64,000 bases of DNA from Taudactylus pleione. Lineage: Eukaryota; Chordata; Amphibia; Anura; Myobatrachidae. The stretch spans positions 2,009,501-2,073,500 of the forward strand of contig JAUIMM010000689.1 of assembly GCA_031769625.1 (NCBI GenBank). Reading direction: 5' to 3'. Of the stretch, positions 34,487 through 46,216 are shown one piece after another. Each line of letters starts with the position of its first letter. Positions within the stretch are counted from its first letter, which is position 1. The position numbers were made by a program, and so were the translations under genes. The notes beneath the pieces are model-generated. The model saw only the letters and a program-made list of their open reading frames with translations. It had not been told where the DNA came from and searched no databases.

Positions 34487-35551
34487 ATGTCTGCAAATTC
34501 ACCCATTAAGAAACCCACTTTTCAATTTAAATCTGTTCAGGTGTCTGCTCCTTTTACTACCCCAGATCCACATCAAACTCAGATCCTAACAGTTTGCACT
34601 GGCCCAGTGGACTCGGCCATGGGACAGGAGTCCAGAACGGATTTTATTCAGAGCATAGCAACCCGTTTGGAAAACCTGGAAACTATGCAGCACCAAATGG
34701 CTCAGTTATTCCAAGAAATGGTTAAACGCCAAGATATCCTGCAAACTACTCTGACTGCTTCAAATGTTACAGTGGTTACACATGCTCCTTCATCTGATAA
34801 TACAGGTTACAGAACATCTCCTTGGTTGCACCTACCTACGCCAAGTAAATTTGATGGCAGTCTCAAGTTATGTCACAAATTTCTTAATCAGTGCATTGTG
34901 CATTTTACTTTGCAGCCAGATAACTTTCCTCCTGCTAAAACTAAAGTGGCCTATATCATGTCCTCATTGACCAGCTCAGCGCTGGACTGGGCTTCTCCAC
35001 TCTGGGAGCATCCTGACCCTCTTCTGGACAATTATACTGAATTTATAACATCATTCAGGAGGATTTTTGATGAGCCAGGAAGAACAGTTTCGGCCTCATC
35101 CAGTATTAAGACTTTAAAACAAGGAACCCGTCTTGTCAGCCAGTATGTTGTACAGTTTCAGATTTTGTCATCAGAGCTCAAATGGAATGAAGAAGCCCTT
35201 ACTGCAGCTTTTTGGCACGGGCTATCTGATCAACTAAAAGATGATTTGGTCACCCGCGAGCTTTCAACTAATCTTAATGATATGATTTCTCTTTGCAATA
35301 AAATTGACCTACGATTTGGGGAACTCCAGGCTGAGAAGCATGGAACTGACCATTACAAGCCACTCCCACTACCCATTCCTACCCACCTACCTCCTTCTTA
35401 TACAGATGAAGAGCTCATGCAGGTGAATCATACCCGTCTCTCTAAAGAGGAACGACAAAGAAGAATCCTAAAAAGCCTCTACCTATATTGTGAAGATTCG
35501 GGGTACCTGGTGGTCTCCTGTTCCTGTAAGCCGGGAAACGCCCAATCCTAA
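34487..35551 (+). pseudogene. gag: Gypsy A gag (sushi-type)
   Basis: From the ATG at 34487 (MSANSPIKKPTFQFKS) the frame encodes a coiled-coil N-terminus (IATRLENLETMQHQMAQLFQ) and a capsid domain like that of sushi-ichi/PEG10 (LPTPSKFDG; SSALDWASPLWE; FRRIFDEPG; AAFWHGLSDQLKDDL). A degraded zinc knuckle follows at the end (LYCEDSGYLVVSC, with Y replacing the expected H). The frame is intact over 354 codons although the knuckle is probably non-functional. Gag would form the particle that packages the element's RNA. The first ~100 bp recur at 40087-40191. Confidence 0.85.
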
Positions 35552-35589
35552 CTGGACCTAGGGACATCAAGTTAGGAGTAATAAGTCTG

Positions 35590-38500
35590 TCCACAAAATC
35601 TAAAGATTCTGTCTTGATCTTAGCCGTAGATCTTAAGCCTAAACCTGTTTTTGTCACTGCTCTGTTAGACTCTGGAGCAGCAGGAAACTTTGTGACCTCC
35701 AGTTTTGTTGACAAGCTACAAATTCCTTGTACATCTCTTGATCACTCTATCTCCCTGACCTCTGTAGATGGACGACGTCTGTTAAATGGAATGGTCTCTA
35801 AGGAAACTCAGCCAGTCTTGGTTTGTATTGGAGCACTCCATTCTGAGCATCTTAAATTCTTAGTGATAAATTCATAGTGAAGTTATTCTAGGATTACCAT
35901 GGTTACGTCAGCACAATCCCAAGATTGACTGGTGCACTATGCAGGTTCTCTCATGGAGTACAAGTTGTCAGGAATCTTGTCTTCCCAAAGTACGACCTGT
36001 GAGGAAAATAGCATCATCAGTACTTCCAGCAATTCCTAAAGAATATCAAACCTTCGCTGATGTCTTTTCTGAAAAACAAGCTAATGTTTTACCTCCTCAC
36101 AGAAAATAGGACTGCCCAGTCTATCTACTGCCTGACAAGATGCCTCCTCATGGTCATACTTATCCTTTGTCCCTGCCAGAAACCAAAGCCATGTCAGAGT
36201 ATATCCAGGAGAATCTGGAGAAAGGATTAATTCGACCTTCCACTTCGACTGCTGGAGCAGGTTTCTTTTTTGTTGCTAAAAATGATGGTGGGTCGTGTAT
36301 AGACTACAGAGGACTTAATGATATTACAGTTAAGAACAGATATCCACTTCCATTGATTACAGAATTATTTGATAGAGTCAAAGGATCTATCATTTCCTCC
36401 AAGTTAGACTTACGAGGGGCCTATAATCTTATCCGTATTTGTGCAGGAGATGAGTGAAAGACCGCTTTCAATACAAGAGATGGACACTTCGAATATGTTG
36501 TCATTCCCTTTGGGTTGTGCAATGCACCTGCTGTTTTCCAAGGTTTCGTCAATGAAATTTTCAGAGATCTGTTATACGTTTCTTTTGTTGTCTATCTAGA
36601 TGACATTTTGATTTTCTCTTCATCCCTAAAGGAACACCACAAACATGTAAAAGAAGTCCTGTCCTGTTTGAGAAAGAACTATCTCTACTGTAAATTGGAA
36701 AAATTTAAATTCAGCGTTCCTAGTGTACCATTCCTTGGCTATATCATCTCCGGTTCCAGTCTAGAAATGGATCCTAAAAAAGTTCAAGCGATTTTGGACT
36801 GGTCTCGACCTCAGACAATGAAGGCTGTTCAGAGACTTCTCGGATTCACCAACCATTATAGACATTTCATCAAGGGATTTTCACCTTTAATGGCTCCCAT
36901 TATAGCGTTAACCCGCAAAAATGCCAACCCTGCTCTGTGGCCCCCTGAGTGAGAAACAGCCTTTAAACTTCTAAAGCAGGCTTTCATAAAAGCTCCAGTC
37001 TTAAGACAACCTGACTTGGATAGACCCTTCCTGTTAGAAGTGGACGCAACTTCAGAGGCAGTAGGAGCTGTCCTCTCCCAACAATTTGAGGAAAATCGAA
37101 TCCATCCATGTGGGTTATTTTCTAAGAAGTTCTCTCCAGCTGAAGGAAACTACACCATAGGAGAACAAGAACTTTTAGCCGTTAAATTGGCATTAAAGGA
37201 ATGGCGATGCCTTTTAGAAAAGGGCTAAATTCCCCTTTACCATCTTCACGGATCATAGGAATCTTCTGTTCTTGAAAAATATCCAGTGTGTGAGTTCTCG
37301 TTTGGCCCGATGGGCAATATGCTATGCTCATTTCCAATTCACTTTGACTTTTCGCTCAGGAGCTCTCAACCAAAAGGCTGATACCTTGTCAAGATCCCTG
37401 TCCTGTGAAAATAATGCTGAGATTCTGCGTAGTACTCCAGTGTTAGAGTTGAAAGTATTTGCTGCATGCTTCACAGGTCACTCTGGCATTCGGAAAACAC
37501 TGGAGTTCCTAAGAAGATCTTACTGGTGGCCATCAATGAAAGTTGATGTAGTGGAGTTCATTTCTTCCTGTACCCTATGTACACAGTACATGTCTCCTCA
37601 TCAATCCCCAGCTGGTGAACTTTTACCTGTGCCCATTCCATCTCGCCCATGGACACACCTCTCCGTGGATTTTATAACAGATTTACCAAATTCTGATGGC
37701 CATACCACCATCTGGGTCGTGGTAGACTGATTTTCAAAAATGGTTCACTATGTACCTCTGAAGAAATTACCTTCTGCATCAGATCTGGCTCATCTTTTTG
37801 TTCAACACATATTTCAGCTCCATGGACTTCCTGCCAAGATTATCTCGGATCGTGGTGTTCAATTTGTAGCGAAGTTTTGGAGAGCGCTCTGTTCTGTTTT
37901 TCAAGTGAAATTGAATTTCTCTACGGCTTATCACCCATAAACAATGGATCTACTGAGAGAGTAAACCAGGATCTTGAGACCTTTTTAAGAATTGAATGTC
38001 CTCCTCCCACAATAATTGGTCTGAATTTCTTCCCTGGGCTGAGTTTGCGCATAATGCTTCTTACCATTCCTCCACAAATCATACTCCATTTCTTATTGTG
38101 TATGGTCTTCACCCTCGAGTCCCTGAATTCTGGAGTCTGCCTGTTTTTGATGTACCGGCTGTGGATGACACTGTACGGAGGTTCACCTCAATGTGGGCGC
38201 AAGTACGCACAAATTTGGAAAAGACCTCCTCACGTTTACAAAATTCAGGTGGACAGGAAGCAAAGGAAAGTGCCTCAAATGCAAATCCGGGGATCAAGTT
38301 TGGCTATCCACCCATAACTTACGCCTCAGAGTTCCATCAATGAAGTTTGCCCCCATGATTCATTGGACCCTTTTCCATTACTGAAGTAGTTAATCCAGTT
38401 TCCTACCATCTCCAACTTCCTTCCTACTCAAGCCAATGATTCTCAACAAGTTTCTCAAAGTCCTTCCAGTTCCTTCCTGTGTCCAAACTGAGAGAGGTGT

Positions 38501-38707
38501 GGAGTTTGAAGTGTCCCAAGTCTTGGAATTACATGTCTGAAGGGGTCAGTTGCAATATCTTCTGGATTGGAGAGGCTATGGCCCAGAAGAAAGCTGCTGG
38601 ACTAATGCCCAAGACATTTGTGCTCCTACACTCATCAGGAAGTTTCACTCTGCCCATCCAGAGAAGCCTGGTAAGTGTCCTCAGGCCACCCATAAGGAGG
38701 GGGGTAC
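35590..38707 (+). pseudogene. pol: Gypsy A pol (protease to chromodomain), several stops
   Basis: The order is: aspartic protease (ALLDSGAAGNFV near 35665), RT ([43 protein letters not shown] near 36590, catalytic YLDD intact), RNase H, integrase (HSGIRKTL; SDRGVQFV) and chromodomain, as in chromovirus-type gypsy elements. Lesions include stops after VINS (35877), at DE-stop-KTAF (36455) and at PPE-stop (36950). There are also a frame break near 37226, a TGA after VVVD (37728) and a TAA after TAYHP (37938). Several could be G-to-A or C-to-T decay at TGG or CGA codons. All lesions from 36846 on are shared with the upstream partial copy. Confidence 0.9.
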
Positions 38708-40191
38708 CATCATGACCAGGGTTTTCCGGCATAGGGGATGATGGGTATTACCTGTGAGGGCGCTGTAGTGTGGTTTTTCTGGTGGGCATTGGCTGTGCAA
38801 AGTGGTCCGTGGGCACTGTGTCATTCTGGCCAGGGTAGACCTGGTGGTGTTTCCATTCCAATCTGGTATGGGCACCACCATCTGTCCTCTGGTCATGTGA
38901 CTTAGCTGCTCCAGTCCTGGTATGTCACATGCTCTCTCTAACCTATCACAATTCTGCACTGGGTACTTAAGGGAGTTCAGAGCTTCCCATAGTTGCCAGT
39001 GCAATGTGTTCCACATATCCCTACTCAAGCTGATGATTCTCAACAAGTTTCTCAGTCCTTCCAGTTCCTCCCTGTGTCCAAACTGAGAGAGGTGTGGAGT
39101 TTGAAGTGTCCCAAGTCTTGGATTTCCATGTCTGAAGGGGTCAGTTGCAATATCTTCTGGATTGGAGAGGCTATGGCCCAGATGAACGCTGCTGGACAAA
39201 TGCCCAAGACATTTGTGCTCCTACACTCATCAGGAAGTTTCACTCTGCCCATCCAGAGAAGCCTGGTAAGTGTCCTCAGGCTACCCGTAAGGAGGGGGCA
39301 CCATCACGACCAGGGTTTCCCTGCATAGGGGATGATGGGTATTACCTGTGAGGGTGCTGTGGTGTGGTTCTTCTGGTGGGCATTGGCTGTGCAAAGTGTT
39401 CCGTGGGCACTGTGTCATTCTGGCCAGGGTAGACCTGGCGGTGTTTCCATTCCACTCTGGTATGGGTGCCGCCATCTTTCCTCTGGTCATGTGACTTAGC
39501 TGCTCCAGTCCTGGTATGTCACATGCTCTCTCTGACCTATCATGATTCTGCACTGGGTACTTAAGGGAGTTCAGAGCTTCCCATAGTTGCCAGTGCAATG
39601 TGTTTCACAGCATATGCTGTGAGAGAGTTCCTGTGCTCCAGTAAACCTGTCTGTTTGAGTGCTCACCTCTGCTCCTGCTGGATCCCAGCTTCCAAGTAGC
39701 CTGCACTGCTCTGCCTGCTCCCAGTTTCCTGTTGGAACCATCCTGCACCTTCTACTTAACCTTTCCCTGCCAAAGGACCTGTGTGTACAATTAACCCTGA
39801 ACCTACACTGCCTCCATTTACCTAGCTCTCTGTTTTCTACACTGAGCCATCTCAGTTCAATTCATCAGCTGCTGCTAATCCAATTACTCTATACCTCTCT
39901 GGATATCACCTCACCAGTATCAATCAAGTAACTGTTTTCCTGTCTGCAGCCTTGCAGTAACCCTTTTGGATTACAAAGATTTTTTATTAGCTCTACCACT
40001 AACCGGACATTGTTTATTATTACTTCACTATAGTTTCTAATCATCACCATCTTCTTAATATTCTGGACTTTATTTTATCCGTGTACATGTCTGCAAATTC
40101 ACCCATTAAAAAAACCACTTTTCAATTTAAATCTGTTCAGGTGTCTGCTCCTATTACCACCCCAGGTCCACAACAAACTCAGATCCTAACA
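38708..40191 (+). repeat. Gypsy A second LTR region and start of a third gag, truncated
   Basis: This is collinear with 33108-34591 at a 5600-bp offset, including the 597-bp internal duplication (second copy at about 39021-39617). Gag codons begin at 40087 and homology ends at 40191, where gypsy B RT starts. Divergence from the first copy rises toward this end (compare 39980-40180 with 34380-34580), suggesting a patch of different age or gene conversion in the middle. Confidence 0.75.
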
Positions 40192-41662
40192 ACTACATTC
40201 AGGAGGCTCTGGATAAAGGATTCATTCATCTGTCCAAATCCCCAGTGGGAGCGGGATTCTTCTTTGTCCAGAAGAAAGACGGATCCCTTCGACCCTGAAT
40301 TGACTTCCATGGACTGAACAAAATCACAGTCCAGAATGCATATCCCTTGCCGCTCATCTCCGTGCTTTTTGACCAACTAAGATTGATCTCAGAGGCACAT
40401 ATCACCTCATTCGCATCAGAGAAGGGGATGAGTGGAAGATGGCCATTAACCACCATTCAGGACATTTCGAGTACCTAGTTATGCTGTGTGGCCTTTCCAA
40501 TGCCCCAGCCATGTTTCAAGATTTATTAATGAGGTGCTAAGGGATTTCTTGGGAGTCTTTGCAGTGATTTATTTAGAAGACATCCTCATCTATTCTAAGT
40601 TCGTGGAGGAACATCGGAGACATGTCAGGCAGATTCAACAACCTGTATGCCAAACTGGAAAAGTGCGCGTTTGATGTTAATGAGGTGTCATTCTTGGGCT
40701 ACAGTATTTCTTTGCAAGGTTTCTCCATGGATCCTTTCAAGGTGAAGGCCATCCTGGACTGGGAGCAACACACTACGTTGAAGGCCATTCAGCCGTTTCT
40801 AGGCTTTGCAAATTATTATCGCAGCTTCATCAAGTCCTTTTCTGCCATAGTCTTCCCCTTTGTGGAGCTTTCCAAAAAAGGAGCTGAGGTCGCAAATTGG
40901 TTACCTGGGGCAATTTAAGCCTTTGACACTTTGAAGGCGGCTTTTGTGTCTGCTCCTGTCCTCCGACATCCGAATCCAGAACTCCTGTTCACTGTTGAGG
41001 TAGATGCATCCGAGATTGGAGAGGGGGCTATCCTTTCTCAGAAAGATATCAAGGATGGCAAACTGCACCCGTGTGCTTTCTTCTCCAGGACATTCAGTTC
41101 GGCAGAGAAGCTATGACGTTGGCAACCGAGAGCTGTTGGCTATTAAGTGGGCCTTTGAGTACTGGAGGCATTGGTTAGAGGGGACTAACCATGTAGTGAC
41201 AGTTCTCACTGATTACAAAAATCTGGCCTACACAGAGATGGTGAAGAGGTTCAATGTGAGGCAGGCACGATGGGCTCTTTTCTTCACCCGCTTTAATTAT
41301 GTGATTTCGTTCTGACCTGGATCCAAGAATATTAAAGTGGATGCCCTGTCTTGAAGCTTCTCCATCAGTCAGCCTTCCAGGGCTTTGGAAGAAACCATCA
41401 TTCCGGCTTCCAGGATCCATTTTCCAGTCACCAGGACCCTGGCTGATTCTCTCAGGGTTTGTCAAACTGAAGCCCCTCTAGGTAAGCCATCAGGTGTTTT
41501 TTTTGTCCCAGAAAGACTTTTTAAAGCTGTTTTGAAGAACTTTCATTCCTCTAAGCCAGGGGTCATCCTGGTATTTCTAGAACTTTTGAACTTTTGTCTC
41601 GATCTGTGTGGTGGCAGTCCATGTCTAGAGACACTCGTGAGTTCATCCTGGCATGTGATGTA

Positions 41663-43288
41663 CAGTACCAGTGAAAAGTTTGGACACACCTTCTCATTCA
41701 ATGGTTTTTGTTTATTTAAATTATTTTCAACATAGATTAATACTGAAGACATCAAAACTATGAAAGAACACATATGGAATTATGTTGTAAACAAAAAAGT
41801 GTTAAACAAATCAAAATATGTTTTATATTTTAGATTCCTCAAAGTAGCCCCCTTTTGCTTGGATGACAGCTTTGCACACTCTTGGCATTCTCACAATCAG
41901 CTTCATGAGGTAGTCTCCTGGAATGGTTTTCCAACAGTCTTGAAGGAGTTCACAGAGGTGCTGAGCACTTGTTGGCTGCTTTTCCTTCACTCTGCAGTCC
42001 AACTCATCACAAAGCAGCTCAATTGGGTTAAGGTCGGGAGATTGTGGAGGCCAAGTCATCTGACGCAGCACTCCATCACTTTCCTTCTTGGTCACTTAGC
42101 ACTTACATAGCCTGGAGGTGTGTTTGGGGTCATTGTCTTGTTGAAAAACAAATGATGGTCCCAGTAAGCACAAACCAGATGGGATGGCATGGTGCTGCAG
42201 AATGCTGTGGTAGCCATGCTAGTTAAGTGTGCCTTGAATTTTGAATAAATCACCAACAGTGTCACCAGCAAATCATCTTCACACCATCACACCTCCTCCT
42301 CCATGCTTCCCAGTGGGAACCACACATGCAGAAACCATCCGCTCACCTTCTCTGCACCTCACAAAGACACAGCGGTTGGAACCAAAAAGCTCAGATTTGG
42401 ACTCATCAGACCAAAGTACAGATTTCCACTGGTCTAATGTCCATTCCTTGTGGTTCTTGGCCCAAATAATTCTTTACTTCTTGTTGTTCATCCTCAGTAG
42501 TGGCTTCTTCACAGCAATACGACCATGAAGGCCTGATTCACGCAGTCTCCTCTGAACAGTTGATGTTGAGATTTGTCTGCTACTTGAACTAAGTGAAGAC
42601 TTTATGTGGTCTCTAATCTGAGGTGCTGTTAAGTAGCTGTTTCCAAGGCTGGTAACTCTAATGAACTTATCCTCTGCAGCAGAGGTAACTCTTGGTCTTC
42701 CTTTCCTGGGGCGGTGCTCATGAGAGCCAGTTTCATCATAACGTTTTATGGTTTTTGCAACTGCACTTGAGGATACATTCAAAGTTTTGAAATTTTCCGT
42801 ATCGACTGACCTTCATGTCTTAAAGTAATGATGGATTGTCATTTCTCTTTACTGAGTTCAGTGGTTGGTGCCATAATATGGATTACAACAGAGGTCAAAT
42901 AGTGGTGTCCACTGTGTACTAACCCTACCTCTGCACAACACAACTGATGGTCTCAAACACATTAAGAAGGCAAGTAGTTCCACAGATTGACTCTTGACAA
43001 GGCACACCTGTTAATTCAAAACCATTCAAGGAGACTACCTCATGAAGCTGATTGAGAGAATGCCAAGAATGTGCAAAGCTGTCATCCAAGCAAAAGGGGG
43101 CTACTTTGAGGAATCTAAAATATAAAACATATTTTGATTTGTTTAACACTTTTTTGTTTACAACATAATTCCATATGTGTTCTTTTATAGTTTTGATGTC
43201 TTCAGTATTAATTTACTATGTTGGAACTAATTTAAACAAACAAAAAACATTAAATGAGAAGGTGTGTCCTAACTTTTGACTGGTACTG
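41663..43288 (-). mobile_element. Tc1/mariner transposon
   Basis: The ends are CAGTACCAGTGAAAAGTTTG and its mirror, with TA on each side (41661-41662, 43289-43290), the standard Tc1 target duplication. The inverted repeats are long, roughly 300 bp (41663-41960 against 42990-43288), and include the sequence coding for the last ~30 transposase residues on both sides. At 1626 bp it is the usual length. Inserted in gypsy B, so it is younger than that element. Confidence 0.9.
41823..42870 (-). pseudogene. Tc1-type transposase, decayed
   Basis: The N-terminal paired-like helix-turn-helix lies at 42782-42474 (SSSAVAKTIKRYDETGSHE; RPRKGRPRVTS; RRLRESGLHGRIAVKKP). The C-terminal catalytic part lies at 42095-41823 (WPPQSPDLNPIELLCDELD), which contains the last acidic residue of the DDE triad. 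A Trp of the usual LLWDELD is changed to Cys. The central region between 42474 and 42095 is recognisable by position but carries stops, and the start near 42870 also has a stop. Not functional. Confidence 0.85.
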
Positions 43289-44430
43289 TATGTTCTAGAA
43301 AAAAGACCCTCAGGACTTCTCCACAAGGTCTGTTTTGTCCTTTTCCGATGGCCTCTAAACTGTGGACCCATGTTGCAAAGGACTTTGTCGTGGACCTTCT
43401 GGTGTCTTCCTGGTGTACGGTCATCTGGACCATCATAGACCATTTTTTTCCAAAGTGGTGCATTGCATTCTTCTCAAGTTACCATCTGCCAAGAAGTTGT
43501 CTGCACTGTTCTTACAGCATGTCTTCAGGCTCCATGGGCTCCCAGCGGATATCGTCTCTGATTGGGGGATGCAATTTGTGGCCCGGTTTTGGAGATGTTT
43601 CTGTGCTGATCTTGGTATCAATGTGAGCTTATCCTGAGGCTACCATCCACAGTCCAACGGTCAGACGGAACGGGCAAATCAGTCCCTGGAACAGTTCCTC
43701 TACTGTTTCATCTCGAAGTGTCAAGACAACTGGGTTTCACTTTTGCCTTTTGAAGAATTTGCCTATAATAACTCCTTCCATTCTGCTTCTTCTATTTCTC
43801 CCTTCTACTGCAACTCTGGGATGCTCCCTAGGAGCAATTCTTTTGAGCCCTCAACAACTTGAATGCCTCCATCCATTTCTAGGCTAAACTCAGTTTGGAG
43901 GAAGGTATATCAGTCTCTCCTTCAGGCATCTGGTCAGTCCAAAGTGTGGGCTGATAAGCATCAGAGGCCCTCTTTCAAAATAGGAGATTTGGTCTGGCTG
44001 TCAAGTAAGAACATTAATCTATGCCAGAGGTCACAGAAGTTGGGACCCAAGTTCATTGGCCCATTTCATATTATTGCCCAAGTGAATCCTGTGGCCTTTT
44101 GACTGAGATTACTGAGGACTCTTAGGATCAATAATACCTTTCATTGCTCCCTACTGAAGCCGGTGTTTCTTTCCTCCAAGTTTTATCCTAGACGTTCGAT
44201 CAGGCCGCCACCGGTACTCATCCAAGGGTGCCAGGAGTTTGTTGTGGAGAAGATCCTAGACTCCAGAATTTCCAATGGAAGTCTCCAGTTTTTGGTCCAC
44301 TGGAATGGGTATGGACCAGAGGAGCTTTCCTCGGTCCCAGAAAGTTCGCTGCGTGCTCCTACTCTGAAGAGAACATTCCTCCAGGACTTTCCGGAAAACC
44401 AGGGTCTAGGGGTTCCGTAACCCCTCGTCA

Positions 44431-44442
44431 ATGGAGGGGTAC
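44431..44442 (+). other. Gypsy B polypurine tract
   Basis: ATGGAGGGGTAC directly precedes TGTCACA, the start of the gypsy B 3' LTR. It follows the chromodomain end by about 20 bp. Confidence 0.75.
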
Positions 44443-44933
44443 TGTCACAAGCTGCCACACTGCTAATGCTGTGCAAAGTAAATGCCGGGCCAGAGTTCGC
44501 TGAAAACTCCGCCTACCTCCTGTCCATCATTCTGGGATTGATCCGGTGATAGCATTTCACGTGTTTCCAGTTCTGGCATTGTCTTCTGTATCCAGTTGAG
44601 TATCCAGCCCTCCTACTTGTCTTGTATATCTGCCGTTAGTGTCATCTGGGCGGCACAGTTCACATACCATCTACCTGCCGTTAGTGTCATCCAGGTGGCA
44701 CAGTCCACACTCCAGCATCAGCTGCTTGTGTCAACCACAGGCAGCCAAGACACTTTCAGCCCTCAAGGCTGCTTCCGGCCTAAAGGCCATAACACATCCT
44801 ACAAGCTCACAGGCTTTAGCCACTCTATCCTATCAGCTGTTAAGCTGCTACATGGCTGCATCTAGCCAAGATATACTAGCCCTCAAGGCGGTTGCGGGAC
44901 TTTCTTATAAACATATACCCACTGTCCTTAACA
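44443..44933 (+). repeat. Gypsy B 3' LTR
   Basis: The LTR starts TGTCACAAGC and ends CCTTAACA, 491 bp. It is followed by CAGGG, matched by CAGAG on the far left of the composite block. Its first six bases are all that remain of the corresponding 5' LTR at 31244-31249. Confidence 0.8.
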
Positions 44934-45200
44934 CAGGGTCCAGCTCTGAAAAAACTCCGCCCTCCACCCACTCACTGGTGTTATTAGTATAAGCTCAGGG
45001 GGAGGGAAGAGTCGCAAGGGGAGCAAGGGACAGCGCTGGATGAGAGTAACTTAGTCGGCCCTGCTCTATACGTTGCAGTATAGGGGAGGACTTGTGATGT
45101 CTTCCCCCCTTGCACTCCCAGCTGTCAATGAAAATAATCATTCCCTTATGTGTGCCTCAAGTTCCTAGACCCTCCCCATTTACCACTTTGTATGTGTGTG
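44934..45200 (+). repeat. Right half of split target repeat
   Basis: This is collinear with 30494-30757 (GGTCCAGC-CTGAAAAAA... CTCCCAGCTGTCAATGAA... CCCCATTTACCACT). Together with 31193-31243 it restores the arrangement seen at 30448-30757. Confidence 0.8.
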
Positions 45201-45246
<46 letters not shown>

Positions 45247-45578
45247 ATATATTGCAAAGTGACAACCAGCACACACTGTATATTTGCAATTCAGGCTACG
45301 CCTGGGGTGATCACCTCAATGGTGCTTAATGAATACCATATCCATAACCAAAGTAAACGAGTTCACTCACCAGGGTAAAAACACCTACTTTAATGGTCAC
45401 AACATTGGTGCAGTAATTAAGAAAGTCAATGTTTCGACCGCACAAACGTGGTCTTCTTCAAGACACCAGTAGTGCATAGGACAGGACACATTGTCCTATG
45501 CACTGGTGTTTTTACACTTTGAACAGAAGCCCTGGTGAATGTATGTATGTATGTATGTATGTATATATATATACATAC
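45201..45578 (+). repeat. TA microsatellite and Penelope-like untranslated region with hairpin
   Basis: A TA run (45203-45250) is followed by non-coding sequence with TCAATGTTTCGACCGCACAA and GTGGTCTTCTTCAAGACACC. A strong hairpin follows: ACACCAGTAGTGCATAGGAC (45463-45483) pairs with TGTCCTATGCACTGGTGT (45492-45509), leaving a 3-base bulge. GTAT and ATAC runs lead to the hAT-2 insertion site. Confidence 0.5.
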
Positions 45579-46216
45579 ATACATACTAGGGGTGTGCACC
45601 GGCCACTTTTTGTGTTTTGGTTTTGGATCTGGATCTTTCTTCGTGTTTTGGATCTGGATTGGTTTTGCCAAAACCACCCTTCCGTGTTTTCGGTTCTGGG
45701 TTTTGTGTTTTGGATCTGTATTTTTTTGAAAAAAAGCATAAAAACAGCTTAAATCACAGAATTTGTGTTTTTTTCTGCTCCTATGCAATTATTAACCTCA
45801 ATAACCTTCATTTCCACTCATTTCCAGTCTATTCTGAACACCTCACACCTCACAATATTGTTTTTATGGCCAAAAGATTGCACCAAGGTAGCTGGATGAC
45901 TATGCTAAGCGACACGAGTTGGCGGCATACAAACACGTGGCCCATCTAGGAGTGACACTGCAGTGGCAGACAGGATGGCAGTTTGAAAAACTAGGCCCCA
46001 AACAGTACATACTGCAAAGAAAAAAAAGAGGTGCAAGATGGAATTGTCCTTGGGCCCTCCCACCCAGCCTTATGTTGTATAAATAGGACATGCACACTTT
46101 AACAAATCAATCATTTCAGCGCCAGGGTCTGCCACATGACTGTGGCTGAAATGATTGGTTCGTTTGGGCCCCCACAAAACAAGCTGGCAATTAATGTGTC
46201 CCTGCACAAACTGGCT

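Larger units (their letters stand above)
40192..44442 (+). pseudogene. pol: Gypsy B pol, interrupted by Tc1
   Basis: The fragment begins within RT ([32 protein letters not shown]). It has a degenerate catalytic box (VIYLEDILIY near 40570, YLED instead of YLDD), an RNase H region ([16 protein letters not shown]), eroded integrase ([20 protein letters not shown] near 43535) and a chromodomain (FLVHWNGYGPEELSSV near 44290). Stops and frame changes are frequent, more than in gypsy A, so this copy appears older. It has no gag or protease because its 5' half is replaced by gypsy A. The Tc1 element at 41663-43288 splits the integrase region. Confidence 0.8.
31244..44933 (+). mobile_element. Composite Ty3/gypsy block (gypsy A array inside gypsy B)
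   Basis: The block is bounded by five-base near-identical target sites. It opens with TGTCAC, the first six bases of the gypsy B LTR at 44443, and immediately passes into gypsy A pol through the shared bases TCACC. Gypsy A occupies 31246-40191 as a tandem structure with a period of exactly 5600 bp. At 40191 the sequence changes to gypsy B pol, which runs (with a Tc1 insertion) to its own polypurine tract and 3' LTR. The likely history is insertion of gypsy B, replacement of its 5' half by a gypsy A segment through junctions with little homology, and later tandem duplication of gypsy A. The order of events is inference. Confidence 0.7.
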
